Assembly: GCF_012272835.1 (NCBI RefSeq)
Contig: NZ_JAAWWK010000001.1
Coordinates: forward strand, 744,001-808,000
From: Spongiibacter thalassae
Lineage (GTDB): Bacteria; Pseudomonadota; Gammaproteobacteria; Pseudomonadales; Spongiibacteraceae
Direction of reading: 5' to 3'
DNA length: 64,000 nucleotides
In this document: positions 43,624 to 53,001 of the stretch, in pieces
Layout: the number at the start of each line of letters is the position of its first letter
How positions within the stretch are numbered: position 1 is the first letter of the stretch
The notes under the pieces: generated by a model
Told to the model about the DNA's origin: nothing
What the model saw: the letters and a program-made list of their open reading frames with translations, nothing else
The model's database searches: none
Translations under genes and position numbers: made by a program

Positions 43624-43637
43624 TTCGGAGATCCACG

Positions 43638-45212
43638 GTGTTGAAAATAATTATACTGCGCCAAATGAAGGAACCCGTGTCGACCATAAACTTTGTCCGA
43701 AGGATGGTCGTCGTGATGCTGACAACAGCCGTTATTGCTATCAGTGGGTGCGGAGGAGGAAGCGGGTCGCCTACTGCGTCGGGAGGAGGAAGCGGCGCCG
43801 GTACGACGAATCCGCCGCCTGATTCGCCGCGAGCCGAATCCAGCAGTGTCGAGGTGCCGGAATTAAACGGGCCGATTGCCGATGACGCTGGACCCAAGGG
43901 CCGGTATTTCGGCGCGACTGTTGCCGAACTGGCACCACTGGAGCCTTATGGTTATGTTGAAGAGGAGTATTTTTTCAGTGGGGTCGCGCAGGAGCGGGAT
44001 GAAGATGGCGCGTTGACAGGTGGCCCTGAGGCGGAGTTTGTCAGTCGAATATTGGTACGCCGACCTATTGACCCCGCAGCCTTTAATGGAACGATATTTC
44101 TGGAATGGTACAACGTGACCGGCCAGTCCGATACCGATGTGCTGTGGAATGCTGCCCATGACATGCTAATGCGCGAGGGCTTTGTTCACGTTGGTGTCTC
44201 CGCCCAGCAGACCGGCGTGAGCGGGAATAGCCCCCTCGCACTTAAAAATTGGGACCCGGTTCGCTACGGGCCATTGTTGCACCCCGGCGACGCCTATTCC
44301 TGGGACATCTACGCCCAGGCCGGACGTGTTTTGTTCGATAAAGCCCTGCAGCCGGGGCCGATGGGTGAGCTGTCTCCGCAGCGTATTATCGCTGGCGGAG
44401 AGTCCCAGTCGTCGTTTCGCCTGGTGGCCTACAGCGACGTTATTCAGCGTGAACACCAGTTGTTCGACGGCTTTTTTCTTCATACTGGCCCAGTGCAAGG
44501 AAAGGGTGTAGACGATGTTGGTGTGCCGGTGATGCATTTTATTTCCGAGACCGAGATAGACGGAATTCTGGCAACGGAGCAAGGGGGGGCGGTAGTCGAT
44601 TACACCACGCCGGTGGTCGATAGTGTTGTTGAGCCATTGCCACCACCCTATGGCCCCGACCGGGGGATGATCCGGGTTTGGGAGGTGGCGGGGTCCTCCC
44701 ATTTCGACAAGCAGCTTTGGGCATACGCGACGGCCTTTGCGGCGCGGGAGGCCTCTGCACCGGCTGATATTCCGGTTTATGTTGAGCAGCCGGCATTTTG
44801 TGGCTTGCCGATGAATCAATTGGGACAGGGTCGGGCAACCGCCGCGGCATTACATCATCTGAACCGTTGGGTGACCACGGGCGTGGTGCCAGAGTCGATG
44901 CCCAGAATTGAATTGAACGACAATTATCGCATTGTCCGTGACGATGACGGCCTGGCACGGGGCGGTATCCGTCTGCCTTCGCTAGAGGCTCCAATTGGTA
45001 TAAATCGAGGCGACGAGTGCACGTTCTGGGGCAGCTTTCAGGAGTTTTCTATCGCTGATATTCAGGCGCGTTATCCGACGCACAGTGATTATGTGGCGGC
45101 GGTAACAGCGTCTGCGATGCGCAATGTTAACCAGGGTAGCCTGTTGCCCGAGGAAGCGCTGCTATATATAGAGGAAGCACAGGCGTTGCAAACCTATTGG
45201 CTGCCACAGTAG
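43638..45212 (+). CDS. Lipoprotein alpha/beta hydrolase (Abhydrolase-10-like)
   Basis: A 524-residue exported hydrolase. The hydrophobic VVVMLTTAVIAISGC ends in a lipobox-like ISGC, followed by a Gly/Ser/Pro-rich linker. The catalytic region has GGESQSSFRLVAYSD (nucleophile Ser after GGE), and a later GSSHFDKQ holds the probable His. This matches the large alpha/beta-hydrolase-domain family found in terpenoid and steroid loci. GTG 43638 has GGAG 7 bases upstream; ATG 43665 or 43704 are alternatives and keep the lipobox. Expected to cleave an ester in the periplasm or at the outer membrane. A terminator follows. Confidence 0.82.
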   Translation: MLKIIILRQMKEPVSTINFVRRMVVVMLTTAVIAISGCGGGSGSPTASGGGSGAGTTNPPPDSPRAESSSVEVPELNGPIADDAGPKGRYFGATVAELAPLEPYGYVEEEYFFSGVAQERDEDGALTGGPEAEFVSRILVRRPIDPAAFNGTIFLEWYNVTGQSDTDVLWNAAHDMLMREGFVHVGVSAQQTGVSGNSPLALKNWDPVRYGPLLHPGDAYSWDIYAQAGRVLFDKALQPGPMGELSPQRIIAGGESQSSFRLVAYSDVIQREHQLFDGFFLHTGPVQGKGVDDVGVPVMHFISETEIDGILATEQGGAVVDYTTPVVDSVVEPLPPPYGPDRGMIRVWEVAGSSHFDKQLWAYATAFAAREASAPADIPVYVEQPAFCGLPMNQLGQGRATAAALHHLNRWVTTGVVPESMPRIELNDNYRIVRDDDGLARGGIRLPSLEAPIGINRGDECTFWGSFQEFSIADIQARYPTHSDYVAAVTASAMRNVNQGSLLPEEALLYIEEAQALQTYWLPQ

Positions 45213-45249
45213 CCGATACCGGGCTGTAGGGTGATGCTTGACCGCCGAG

Positions 45250-45276
45250 AGGGGGGCGCCTGGTGTCCCCTTTTTT
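45250..45276 (+). terminator. Probable terminator after the lipoprotein hydrolase
   Basis: AGGGG (45250-45254) pairs with CCCCT (45267-45271), followed by a run of T. Confidence 0.5.
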
Positions 45277-45318
45277 AATTCAGGGCTATCGTTGTAAAGG
45301 GTAAGGAGTAGAGGCTCA

Positions 45319-46917
45319 ATGCGTTCGGATTTTGATTACATTGTTGTGGGAGCGGGTTCCGCGGGCTGCGTGATGGCGAATCGGCTGTCGGCAGACCCCA
45401 GTGTATCGGTGCTATTGATAGAAAGTGGTCCCGCCGACAAAAGCTATTTTATTCGAATGCCTCGTGGTATTGGCAAGCTGCTGGAACCGGGCAATGCCCA
45501 TGTGTGGGATTACCAGGCAGCAGCGCGAGAAGGCGCCCGCAGCGAAATGTGGATGAAGGGGCGAACACTGGGCGGATCGAGTTCGGTCAACGGCATGGTG
45601 TATATGCGTGGTTTTCCTCAGGATTATGACGCCTGGCAGGCCGCTGGCTGCGAAGGGTGGGGCTGGGAAAATATTCACCGTCAGTACCTCGCCCTGGAAA
45701 ACCATGTTTTGGGAGCGTCAGCTTCCCGTGGTCAGGGCGGCCCCCTTGGCGTCACGGTGCAGCCAAAAGACAACGAACTGGTGGCGGCGATTCTTGCGGC
45801 CGGAGAGGCCATCGGTAGCCCAACGGTCGAAGATATTAACAACCTGGAAACGACCTGGAAGGGAGGACTTGGCTACCAAACCCGAAATATCTGGCAGGGT
45901 CAGAGGTGCAGTGCAGCAGATGTTTTCCTCAAACCGGTGCGGTCCAGAAAAAATCTGCATGTAGCGGTGGAATCAACGGTATCGAGCATCGACTTTGATG
46001 GGCGTCGGGTGGTTGGGGTGAATGTGGTAAGCAAGAAGGGGGCGACGCGCTATAGTGCTAACAAGGAAGTCATTCTGTGCGCAGGCGCCATTGAAACGCC
46101 CAAGTTGCTGCAGCTTTCCGGGGTAGGTGATGCCGAGTTGCTGCAGTCATTGGGAATTCCTGTAGTGCACAATGCCCCCGGGGTTGGCAAAAACCTGCGG
46201 GAACATTGTTATTTTGCAATGCAGTATCGCGTTCGCCGAGGCAGCCTTAACAGTGCGTTTCAGGGAGCGGGGCTACTGCGTTCCGTTGTTCAATATATAG
46301 CGTCGAAAACAGGCCCCATGAGCCACGCTGCCCACGAGGCCGGAGGCGTGGTAAAAACACAGCCGGATCTCGATTTGCCCGACGCGCAGATCGGCATTAG
46401 CCTGCATTCATTGGTGGGCGATGGCCAGCGGGTGAGGCTGGAGAAAGAACCAGGGTTGACCATGGGCGGCTATTTTTTGCGTCCGGAAAGCCAGGGTGAA
46501 ATACGCATTACCTCGGCGGATTATCGGCAAAAGCCCTATATCTGCGCAAACTATTTGAGTAGTGAGGTTGATCGCGATCATGCGGTGTCGTTGGTGAAGT
46601 GGGTGCGTGACTGTGTGGCTCAGGCGCCCTTACGGCCATTTATCGTTGATGAAGTGAAGCCCGGTTACCACTACGCCTCCGACGACGACATTCTTGCAGC
46701 CTTCCACGAAATGGGCCAAACGGCGTATCACGTAGCGGGCACCTGTCGTATGGGCAGTGATGACTCGTCGGTGGTTGACCCCAAGTGTCGAGTCCGTGGG
46801 GTTGAAGGCCTGCGAGTGGTTGACACATCGATTATGCCGACCCTGGTTTCAGGCAATACGAATGCACCAATGATGGCCATGGCCATGCGAGCGGCGGAAA
46901 TAATGACCGAAGCGTAA
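45319..46917 (+). CDS. GMC family FAD-dependent oxidoreductase
   Basis: A 532-residue GMC enzyme. VGAGSAGCVMANRL is the FAD motif (about 10-23), TLGGSSSVNGMVYMRG the GMC signature, HVAGTCRMG and SGNTNAPMMAMAMRAAE the active-site end. It is a paralogue of the enzyme at 713-2296, sharing these motifs and the NSAxxxxGLLR central region. Preceded by AAGGAG, it stands between two hydrolase genes. A reasonable role is oxidation of an alcohol released by the nearby esterases. Confidence 0.93.
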   Translation: MRSDFDYIVVGAGSAGCVMANRLSADPSVSVLLIESGPADKSYFIRMPRGIGKLLEPGNAHVWDYQAAAREGARSEMWMKGRTLGGSSSVNGMVYMRGFPQDYDAWQAAGCEGWGWENIHRQYLALENHVLGASASRGQGGPLGVTVQPKDNELVAAILAAGEAIGSPTVEDINNLETTWKGGLGYQTRNIWQGQRCSAADVFLKPVRSRKNLHVAVESTVSSIDFDGRRVVGVNVVSKKGATRYSANKEVILCAGAIETPKLLQLSGVGDAELLQSLGIPVVHNAPGVGKNLREHCYFAMQYRVRRGSLNSAFQGAGLLRSVVQYIASKTGPMSHAAHEAGGVVKTQPDLDLPDAQIGISLHSLVGDGQRVRLEKEPGLTMGGYFLRPESQGEIRITSADYRQKPYICANYLSSEVDRDHAVSLVKWVRDCVAQAPLRPFIVDEVKPGYHYASDDDILAAFHEMGQTAYHVAGTCRMGSDDSSVVDPKCRVRGVEGLRVVDTSIMPTLVSGNTNAPMMAMAMRAAEIMTEA

Positions 46918-46992
46918 TACATTCCATTGTGCTGTGGTCATCCGTTGTCCACGCTACCTTTTCTCTCTTCCCTGTCCTCCATTCATTCCCTG

Positions 46993-47030
46993 ACTCGTCA
47001 GTGCGAACGCACTGACGAGTTTCCTCTTGT
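46993..47030 (+). terminator. Strong terminator hairpin
   Basis: ACTCGTCAGTGC (46993-47004) and GCACTGACGAGT (47009-47020) pair perfectly around 4 bases, followed by TTTCCTCTTG. It ends the GMC transcript. The rest of 46918-47277 contains no gene that I can support. Confidence 0.85.
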
Positions 47031-47277
47031 TTATATGCGGCAGAGTGGCCGATAGTTAAACTTTTGGCAGTCTGTGACGAAGTTGGCGAATATTGCTATT
47101 TTAATTCGGGGAGGTCGAATTTTCATTTGCGCTTCCCACGGCGGTAGTTCAGTGTGGGTGTTGAGTGTTTGTAAAAGAGCATTCAGCATCGCTAACAGGC
47201 CACAGCCTGACTGTGTTGATTTGCCGCGTACGGTATATCCCGCGCTGCGGTAGTAGAAGTCTCAACGGTCGGATGCA

Positions 47278-47919
47278 ATGACTAAAAAAACCAACAAGAC
47301 CGACACCATCAGCAATATTATTACCGCAGCCAGTGCCGTATTTGCCGAGCGGGGCCTGGCGGATGCCAATATTCAGGAAATCGCAGATCACGCCGGGGTC
47401 ACCAAGCAGCTGGTGTACCATTATTTTCAGAATAAGAATCAACTGTTTGCCTGTGTCATCGATCGTTCGTCAGACGATGCCATGCCCGGTTTAATCGACG
47501 AATTAAACCAAGCCAATATCACCGGACAACCTCCTGTTTTGGCGCTGCGCAAACTGATTGATAAAACCCTCGAAATTTACTACAAGAACCCGTTAATGGC
47601 GTCACTCGCCGACGACGGAATTCGCTATCACTGCAATAATGATACCCCGCGAAATCAGTTTGCACGGCTCGGGCCTGAGTTGACGGAGATGCTGAGGGAA
47701 ATTCTGCGGCGTGGTAAGGAGGAGGGGGTGTTCCGACAGGACATCGACCCGGATTTGCTTTTCGCAACAATCGGCTTGATAGCGGGAAGTACCTTTACCA
47801 ATCGCTATGTCGTAAATGTATTGGGAAAGATCGACCCCACGACCGAAGATGGTGAAAGGCTGTGGCGGCCTTTTATCGTCGATTTGATTGCGTCGGGTGT
47901 GGAAGTGAGAAACGGCTGA
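47278..47919 (+). CDS. TetR/AcrR-family regulator
   Basis: A 213-residue regulator. Lys-rich start, then the HTH AERGLADANIQEIADHAGVTKQLVYHYFQNKNQLFACVI and a helical ligand domain typical of the RutR-like group. It stands alone between the GMC gene and the large hydrolase at 48456. Targets unknown. Confidence 0.93.
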   Translation: MTKKTNKTDTISNIITAASAVFAERGLADANIQEIADHAGVTKQLVYHYFQNKNQLFACVIDRSSDDAMPGLIDELNQANITGQPPVLALRKLIDKTLEIYYKNPLMASLADDGIRYHCNNDTPRNQFARLGPELTEMLREILRRGKEEGVFRQDIDPDLLFATIGLIAGSTFTNRYVVNVLGKIDPTTEDGERLWRPFIVDLIASGVEVRNG

Positions 47920-48455
47920 AAGTTGCGGCCGAATGAGTCATCGCACACGGGTAACGCATCAGGGCTTCGTTTCCGCTGGCTATGCCGTTGCGTGCCCATG
48001 TTGTGATGATGGGGATTATATAAAAACAATATTTAATTATCTGTGTAACTATATGGCGATTAAGCGCTTTTAGGTCGTTAATTAGTTTCCTGTCGTTTCC
48101 GATATTATCGTTGTGTTGGTGAATTAATCGCTAAATATGCTGATTTCCGAAATAAATAATAGCGGGGGAATATAAATAAATTTAATAATGAACAGTATTG
48201 TAATATGTGTGCAATAGTCATACTGTTTGTTTACCGGTTCAGCGATTAAAACAACGATAACAATTGAACGTGTGCCGCCGACTCACGCTTGCTTGAGCTT
48301 TTTTCAAAGAAAACGATAAGCCGACCAGATTCGTTATATTTTTCGCTACGCCAGTGCACCAATGTTGTGGCCCTGTAAATCTGAAGAAAATAATAATGCG
48401 GTGCATTACGCCCGCTTTTGATCCGATGTTTCAATGTATTACGGAGAATAATAAA
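47920..48455. other. 536-base AT-rich intergenic region
   Basis: Between the TetR gene and the lipoprotein hydrolase. No credible gene. It holds the RACA-N12-RTGT site listed at 48191 and several AT-rich stretches. A GGAG site at 48443 supports the ATG at 48456 for the following gene. Confidence 0.6.
48189..48210 (+). promoter_or_regulatory. Candidate operator, RACA-N12-RTGT family (site 6)
   Basis: TGAACAGTATTGTAATATGTGT; AACA and GTGT are 12 bases apart as in the other sites. The base run expected at -10 is weak. It lies about 245 bases before the hydrolase start. Confidence 0.35.
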
Positions 48456-50318
48456 ATGAATATTCATCAAAGTCTTTCAGCTGCCCTGGCTGTCTGCACG
48501 ATATCTCTTACGGCGTCTTGTGGCGGCGGTTCAACACCGACCGCCAGTACGCCAATCACGCCGGCAGCGCGTACCTATGAGGGGATGGTGACCGAAGAGG
48601 CCTACCTGACGACGCGGTACGGCGATACGATGAATATCGATCTGTGTTTTCCCGCAGAAGCGGAAGACAGCACTGAAAAGGCCGCCGGTAAGTTCCCGGT
48701 CATTGTTGAGCTTTCCTATACCACTGGTGCGGGTTCCTCCGACGGCTGTGACGCCGACACCGGCCTCGGTGTAAGTTTTCGGGAATTTGTTCGCAATGGC
48801 TATGTTGCAGGCTATGTGAATGTACCAGGCACCGGCGAGAGCGAAGGTGGCCCCTGGAACTACGGTGATCCGGCCTGGGCCTTGCGTAATTACGATGCCA
48901 TTGAGTGGCTCGGTGCACAGGAGTGGTCTACCGGTAACGTTGGTACTATCGGCGGCTCCGGTAACGGCGTAAGTCAGGTGCAAACGGCCCCCTTTGCGCC
49001 GCCGTCGTGGAAGGCGATGATCCCGCAGGTAACCAGTGGTAATGGCTACATGCTGCTCTATCCGGGTGGTATTCGCTCGCTGGCTACCGCGTCGTTGGTG
49101 TGCAGTATTCCCGGTGGTCTGGCGTACTCCCAGAACGGCACGTATACGCCACCACAGGATGAAAGTCAGTGGGAGCGTATGGTTAAGATCTGGAGCGATA
49201 AGGTCTATCAGGCCCAAACGCCCTATTGCCCCGCGGTATACGGATTCTGGGATCATCCGCAAAAGGATGAGTTTTGGGACTTTTTCGGTATCGCAGATCG
49301 GGAGAGCACTGATATTCCGGCATGGGTATGGAGTTCCTGGGACGACCTGTTTGTCGCTGGTTCGGTCGATGACTACGAGACCTTTGGCGGTAGCAACAAT
49401 ATGATGGCTTTTGGCTTTATGAGTCACTCGGGTAACGCCCCCGGTTTTGATTTTACCGCGGAGGCCTTGCGCTGGTTCGATTACTGGTTGAAAGACGTCG
49501 ACAATGGTATTGCCGCTGACCTGAATGACGGGCGCTTTCGGTATATGACCTATCAGGAGTGGGTGCCGAAGCAGGCGGACGACTGGCCGCTGCCAAATAC
49601 CGAATACCAAACGCTCTATCTGAACAAGGGGTTGGCCACGACGTTACCACTCGAAGAACAATTGGTTGAGGGTAGCTTGACGCCGACCCTGCCCGAAGAA
49701 GCGGGCGCCCACCCCTATACCTATTCGCCGGTCGATGGCCTGCGCAATGGTTATACCGGCTTTTCCCAGGCGTATAATGAAACCAATCCTGAAAACCGCA
49801 ATATTGTCGGGTATAACGATCCCGGTGATCGCGGTGACCAGCGCCTGGAAAATCCGCTGTCGCGGGTGGTTTACATGTCGGAACCGCTGGCGGAAGATAT
49901 GGAAGTTACCGGGCCAATTACCATGACACTGTATGCGTCTACCACCGCATCGGATACCGATTTCGTGGTGAAGTTAATCGACGTATTTCCCGATGAAGTG
50001 GCCGAAGACCCCACAGCAGAACCCCAGCCAGGCGCATGGCTGATGATACAGCCAGGCTACCTGAAGGGAACCTTTCGCAGTTATAAATCAGACTATCGTC
50101 GGCAGGACGCGATACCCGCCGGTGAAATCGTAAAGTACGAGGTGGCGCTGTTTCCCGCATCCTGGCTGATTAAAAAGGGACACCGGATTGCGGTCGCGAT
50201 CAGCTCAAGCGATTTCCCCTACGTGTTTCCAAATGAAAATCCGGCGGACATCACCGTCCATTACTCGGCGGAACATCCGAGCCATATTGTGCTACCGGTA
50301 ATTCCCGCCGGAAACTAA
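48456..50318 (+). CDS. Lipoprotein CocE/NonD-type (X-Pro dipeptidyl-peptidase fold) hydrolase
   Basis: 620 residues from ATG 48456. A GTG further upstream (48354) would bury the signal peptide. The signal SLSAALAVCTISLTASC has a lipobox at TASC, then a Thr/Pro linker. The catalytic domain has TIGGSGNGVSQ around the nucleophile Ser and IPAWVWSSWDD. The last ~200 residues form the jelly-roll domain of this family (VYMSEPLAEDMEVTGPITMTLYAS, HRIAVAISSSDFPY). Family members are cocaine-esterase-like carboxylesterases or acylases. Periplasmic-side lipoprotein. A terminator follows. Confidence 0.85.
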   Translation: MNIHQSLSAALAVCTISLTASCGGGSTPTASTPITPAARTYEGMVTEEAYLTTRYGDTMNIDLCFPAEAEDSTEKAAGKFPVIVELSYTTGAGSSDGCDADTGLGVSFREFVRNGYVAGYVNVPGTGESEGGPWNYGDPAWALRNYDAIEWLGAQEWSTGNVGTIGGSGNGVSQVQTAPFAPPSWKAMIPQVTSGNGYMLLYPGGIRSLATASLVCSIPGGLAYSQNGTYTPPQDESQWERMVKIWSDKVYQAQTPYCPAVYGFWDHPQKDEFWDFFGIADRESTDIPAWVWSSWDDLFVAGSVDDYETFGGSNNMMAFGFMSHSGNAPGFDFTAEALRWFDYWLKDVDNGIAADLNDGRFRYMTYQEWVPKQADDWPLPNTEYQTLYLNKGLATTLPLEEQLVEGSLTPTLPEEAGAHPYTYSPVDGLRNGYTGFSQAYNETNPENRNIVGYNDPGDRGDQRLENPLSRVVYMSEPLAEDMEVTGPITMTLYASTTASDTDFVVKLIDVFPDEVAEDPTAEPQPGAWLMIQPGYLKGTFRSYKSDYRRQDAIPAGEIVKYEVALFPASWLIKKGHRIAVAISSSDFPYVFPNENPADITVHYSAEHPSHIVLPVIPAGN

Positions 50319-50341
50319 CACCGAGCCCAGTGCTTGCTTTT

Positions 50342-50375
50342 GCACCGTCAGTACTCTGGCGGTGCTTTTCCTTTG
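50342..50375 (+). terminator. Terminator after the CocE-like gene
   Basis: GCACCGTCAG (50342-50351) pairs with CTGGCGGTGC (50356-50365) with one G-T pair, then TTTTCCTTTG. Confidence 0.75.
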
Positions 50376-50508
50376 TTATATACCTTCACTCGCCTCGCGC
50401 GGAGCCCTCTGTTTTACTCGCCCCAATGCCGGACTTTTGGCGAGTCAGTGATGAACTCGCGAGAAGATTTTCGTTTTATCAGCCTTCCGGTGTTGACAAG
50501 ATATTAAA

Positions 50509-50524
50509 TTTACGCGAGTGTAAA
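50509..50524. promoter_or_regulatory. Candidate operator, TTTAC-N6-GTAAA family (site a)
   Basis: TTTACGCGAGTGTAAA followed by TATAT. A TTGACA (50493-50498) lies just upstream. It is 65 bases before the tannase-like gene. Confidence 0.45.
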
Positions 50525-50588
50525 TATATGCGTTCGGTCATGATGATTTCGAGTGCACTAATAAAACCAATAAACAAAGGAATTGAAA

Positions 50589-52688
50589 ATGGAAGTCAGC
50601 GAATCTCCCCGCATTGATACGACACTTGAGGTTGACGGCTACAAGGTCACCGACAGCGTTTTCGGACAGCCCTATATCGATCGTGATGAGTGGCGTGAAA
50701 CGCCTTACCCTCATCGCAATGTCCACGGCGGTTTCAGTGGATGTGATACGCGCTTTACCTGTTACTTCCCCGACGAAAAAGATTACCAATCGAGAATGTT
50801 TCACCCCATCGAGGGCGCCCATGCCGGCCACGAGGATGCCTTTGATGGCCTCATGGGGCAGATGCTGGGTGGCCTAGCGATGATCGCTCGCCTGGGCGGG
50901 TATATGGTTGAATCGAACTCGGGCCATATCGGCGACACCATTGACCCGGCAGTGGGGGTAGATCCCACCGTTTACGGTCATCGCGCGAGTGTAGAGTCGG
51001 CGAGATTGTCCAAGTACCTCGCCGCTCAGGTCTATGGTGAGGCACCGCGCTATTCCTATGTGTGGGGTGGCAGCGGTGGCGGTCGCCGGTCGCCGCTTTG
51101 TCTGGAGTACGGTGGGGACGTTTACGATGGTGCACTGCCGTTCATGGGTGGCGGCGCGATCGCAGAACATGGCACGAGCGACCGTATACGCAGTGAACAA
51201 CCCGTGCACTTTGGTTGTATGTTTAATGTGCAGCGGCTATTGGGCGATAAAATTCATTCAGTGGTCGATGCGATGCGCCCCGGTGGCAGCGGTAATCCCT
51301 TTGCTGGCTTGACCAGTCACCAGCGGGAGGAGCTGGACAGCCTTTATCGACTGGGCTACCCCCGCGGCGACGAATTTATGATTGCAGAGCCCATGGGGCA
51401 AATTTGGCTGTGGAGTTCCATTGCCGATATGTTGCAAGAGGAAGGTGCGGACTATTTCAGCAGCTTCTGGTCGAAGCCTGGCTATGTGGGCTTCGATAAT
51501 CCCGAGTACGTCAATGGCGACTTGATCAACTGTCGCGCCAAAGTGAAAAAGGTAGTGACTGCCAGCGAACTGTTGCAAAGCCCTGAGTTTGCTGGACCGG
51601 AATACGCACGGGCCAAGCCGATGGCTATGATGATGGCGGCGAAGGGACCAGACTTTCCGCTGGCTGTGCAGCTGGAGGGAATGGATAACGGCTATTTGCT
51701 GGGCACCGGGGTTAAGGTATTGACCGGCGCTGCGGCGGGACGCCAGCTATACTGTACGAGCTTCGCCTCGGAAGTGTTGTTCTGCGACGGTCGCGACGAT
51801 GCCAATATTCTTCGCTTTACCGGTGTCCAACCCGGAGACGAGGTGCAGGTGGATAATCGCGCCTTTCTCGCCTTCTGTTACTACTATCGCCACCATGTAT
51901 CAGATGACCCGGCGAATGATTTTCTTTGTCTGGATGGCGTGCCGATTTATCCGCAACACGATATGCCCTTGCAGTCTCCCCACATGGGTGTCGCCTATAG
52001 CGGCAAGTATGAAGGGAAGCTGATGTGGATACATCACACCCATGACGCGTCGCTGTGGCCTCCCCAGGGGGTGATATACCGCCGCGCTGTAGAGATGGCT
52101 CAGGGGGAAAAGGGACTGGAGGAGAACTTCTGTCTACGCTGGACAGAAAATGCTGAGCACGTTCCTCCTGCGTTTCTGCCCAGCGCACCTGACAGGGCAA
52201 CCACCACCTGGCTGGTGGATTATATGCCACATATCGAGCAAGGGCTGGTTGATTTAACAGAGTGGGTAGAACAGGGTAAGAAGCCGGCGGAAACGCATTA
52301 TACTTTCGCTGATGGCCGAGTGGTGTTGCCAGATACGGCGGCGAAACGAAAGGGTATTCAACCGGTTTTATCATTGCTAGCCAATGGTGGCGCGCGGGCA
52401 GATGTGGCCGCAGGTACGTCGGTTGAATTTGTACTGAACGCTGAAGTGCCCACCGGCGCAGGCGGCATTATTGCCATTGAATGGGATTGGTTGGGTAAAG
52501 GCGAGTTCACCGATGCTGAAGACCTGACTCGCGCCGATGAAAGGGCTGATGTTACCCGGCAGCGGGTATTTGATACCGTGGGATCCTATTTTGTTACCGC
52601 GAAGGTGACTTCCCATCGCGATGGTGATTTTTCCGCAGTGAGTCGGCGTGTCAGTAACCTTGTGTCGGTGCGAGTTGTTGTAAATTGA
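50589..52688 (+). CDS. Tannase-like alpha/beta hydrolase with C-terminal PKD-like domain
   Basis: 699 residues from ATG 50589 (AAAGGA 7 bases upstream). YSYVWGGSGGGRRSP near residue 155 holds a GxSxG nucleophile of the tannase/feruloyl-esterase type. Candidate acid and His lie in the region with MWIHHTHDASLWPP. From about residue 600 (IQPVLSLLANGG...VAAGTSVEFVLNAEVP...GSYFVTAKVTSHRDG) the sequence looks like a PKD/Ig-like beta-domain. No signal peptide is visible, although PKD domains are usually on exported proteins. Function uncertain; esterase is the best guess. Carries a TTTAC-N6-GTAAA motif upstream and a terminator downstream. Confidence 0.75.
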   Translation: MEVSESPRIDTTLEVDGYKVTDSVFGQPYIDRDEWRETPYPHRNVHGGFSGCDTRFTCYFPDEKDYQSRMFHPIEGAHAGHEDAFDGLMGQMLGGLAMIARLGGYMVESNSGHIGDTIDPAVGVDPTVYGHRASVESARLSKYLAAQVYGEAPRYSYVWGGSGGGRRSPLCLEYGGDVYDGALPFMGGGAIAEHGTSDRIRSEQPVHFGCMFNVQRLLGDKIHSVVDAMRPGGSGNPFAGLTSHQREELDSLYRLGYPRGDEFMIAEPMGQIWLWSSIADMLQEEGADYFSSFWSKPGYVGFDNPEYVNGDLINCRAKVKKVVTASELLQSPEFAGPEYARAKPMAMMMAAKGPDFPLAVQLEGMDNGYLLGTGVKVLTGAAAGRQLYCTSFASEVLFCDGRDDANILRFTGVQPGDEVQVDNRAFLAFCYYYRHHVSDDPANDFLCLDGVPIYPQHDMPLQSPHMGVAYSGKYEGKLMWIHHTHDASLWPPQGVIYRRAVEMAQGEKGLEENFCLRWTENAEHVPPAFLPSAPDRATTTWLVDYMPHIEQGLVDLTEWVEQGKKPAETHYTFADGRVVLPDTAAKRKGIQPVLSLLANGGARADVAAGTSVEFVLNAEVPTGAGGIIAIEWDWLGKGEFTDAEDLTRADERADVTRQRVFDTVGSYFVTAKVTSHRDGDFSAVSRRVSNLVSVRVVVN

Positions 52689-52850
52689 TCTCGGCGAGCG
52701 AAAGAGTGTTTGGGTATCTGGTTAATTTGACGGTAAGCGAATCTTCCAGCGCATCTTCGTTCTAGTGACGAAAGTGTCGCTGTCAGTCATACAGGGCAGT
52801 ACGAGTTAATTAGCCACCCGTCCCATTATAACAATAGGCTAATAACAGCC

Positions 52851-52893
52851 GGGTCGGCAGTGAGTTGTTTGCAACGCTGCCGACCCATTTTTC
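52851..52893 (+). terminator. Terminator after the tannase-like gene
   Basis: GGGTCGGCAG (52851-52860) and CTGCCGACCC (52877-52886) form a perfect stem, followed by ATTTTTCC. The rest of 52689-53001 has no gene. Confidence 0.85.
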
Positions 52894-52915
52894 CAAAGGT
52901 ATTAAAATAATTAAT

Positions 52916-52947
52916 TAGACATGAATGTAAATATAAAATAGCATGTC
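52916..52947. promoter_or_regulatory. Candidate operators before the TBDR at 53002
   Basis: TAGACATGAATGTAAA (52916-52931) matches the TTTACATATGTGTAAA site at 59442 at most positions and is followed by TATAA. Overlapping it, GACATG (52918-52923) and CATGTC (52942-52947) form an inverted repeat. Confidence 0.4.
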
Positions 52948-53001
52948 TTCCAAGCGTACTTGATGCGCATTGTTGATAATTATAATAAAGAGGCTTAATC
53001 A

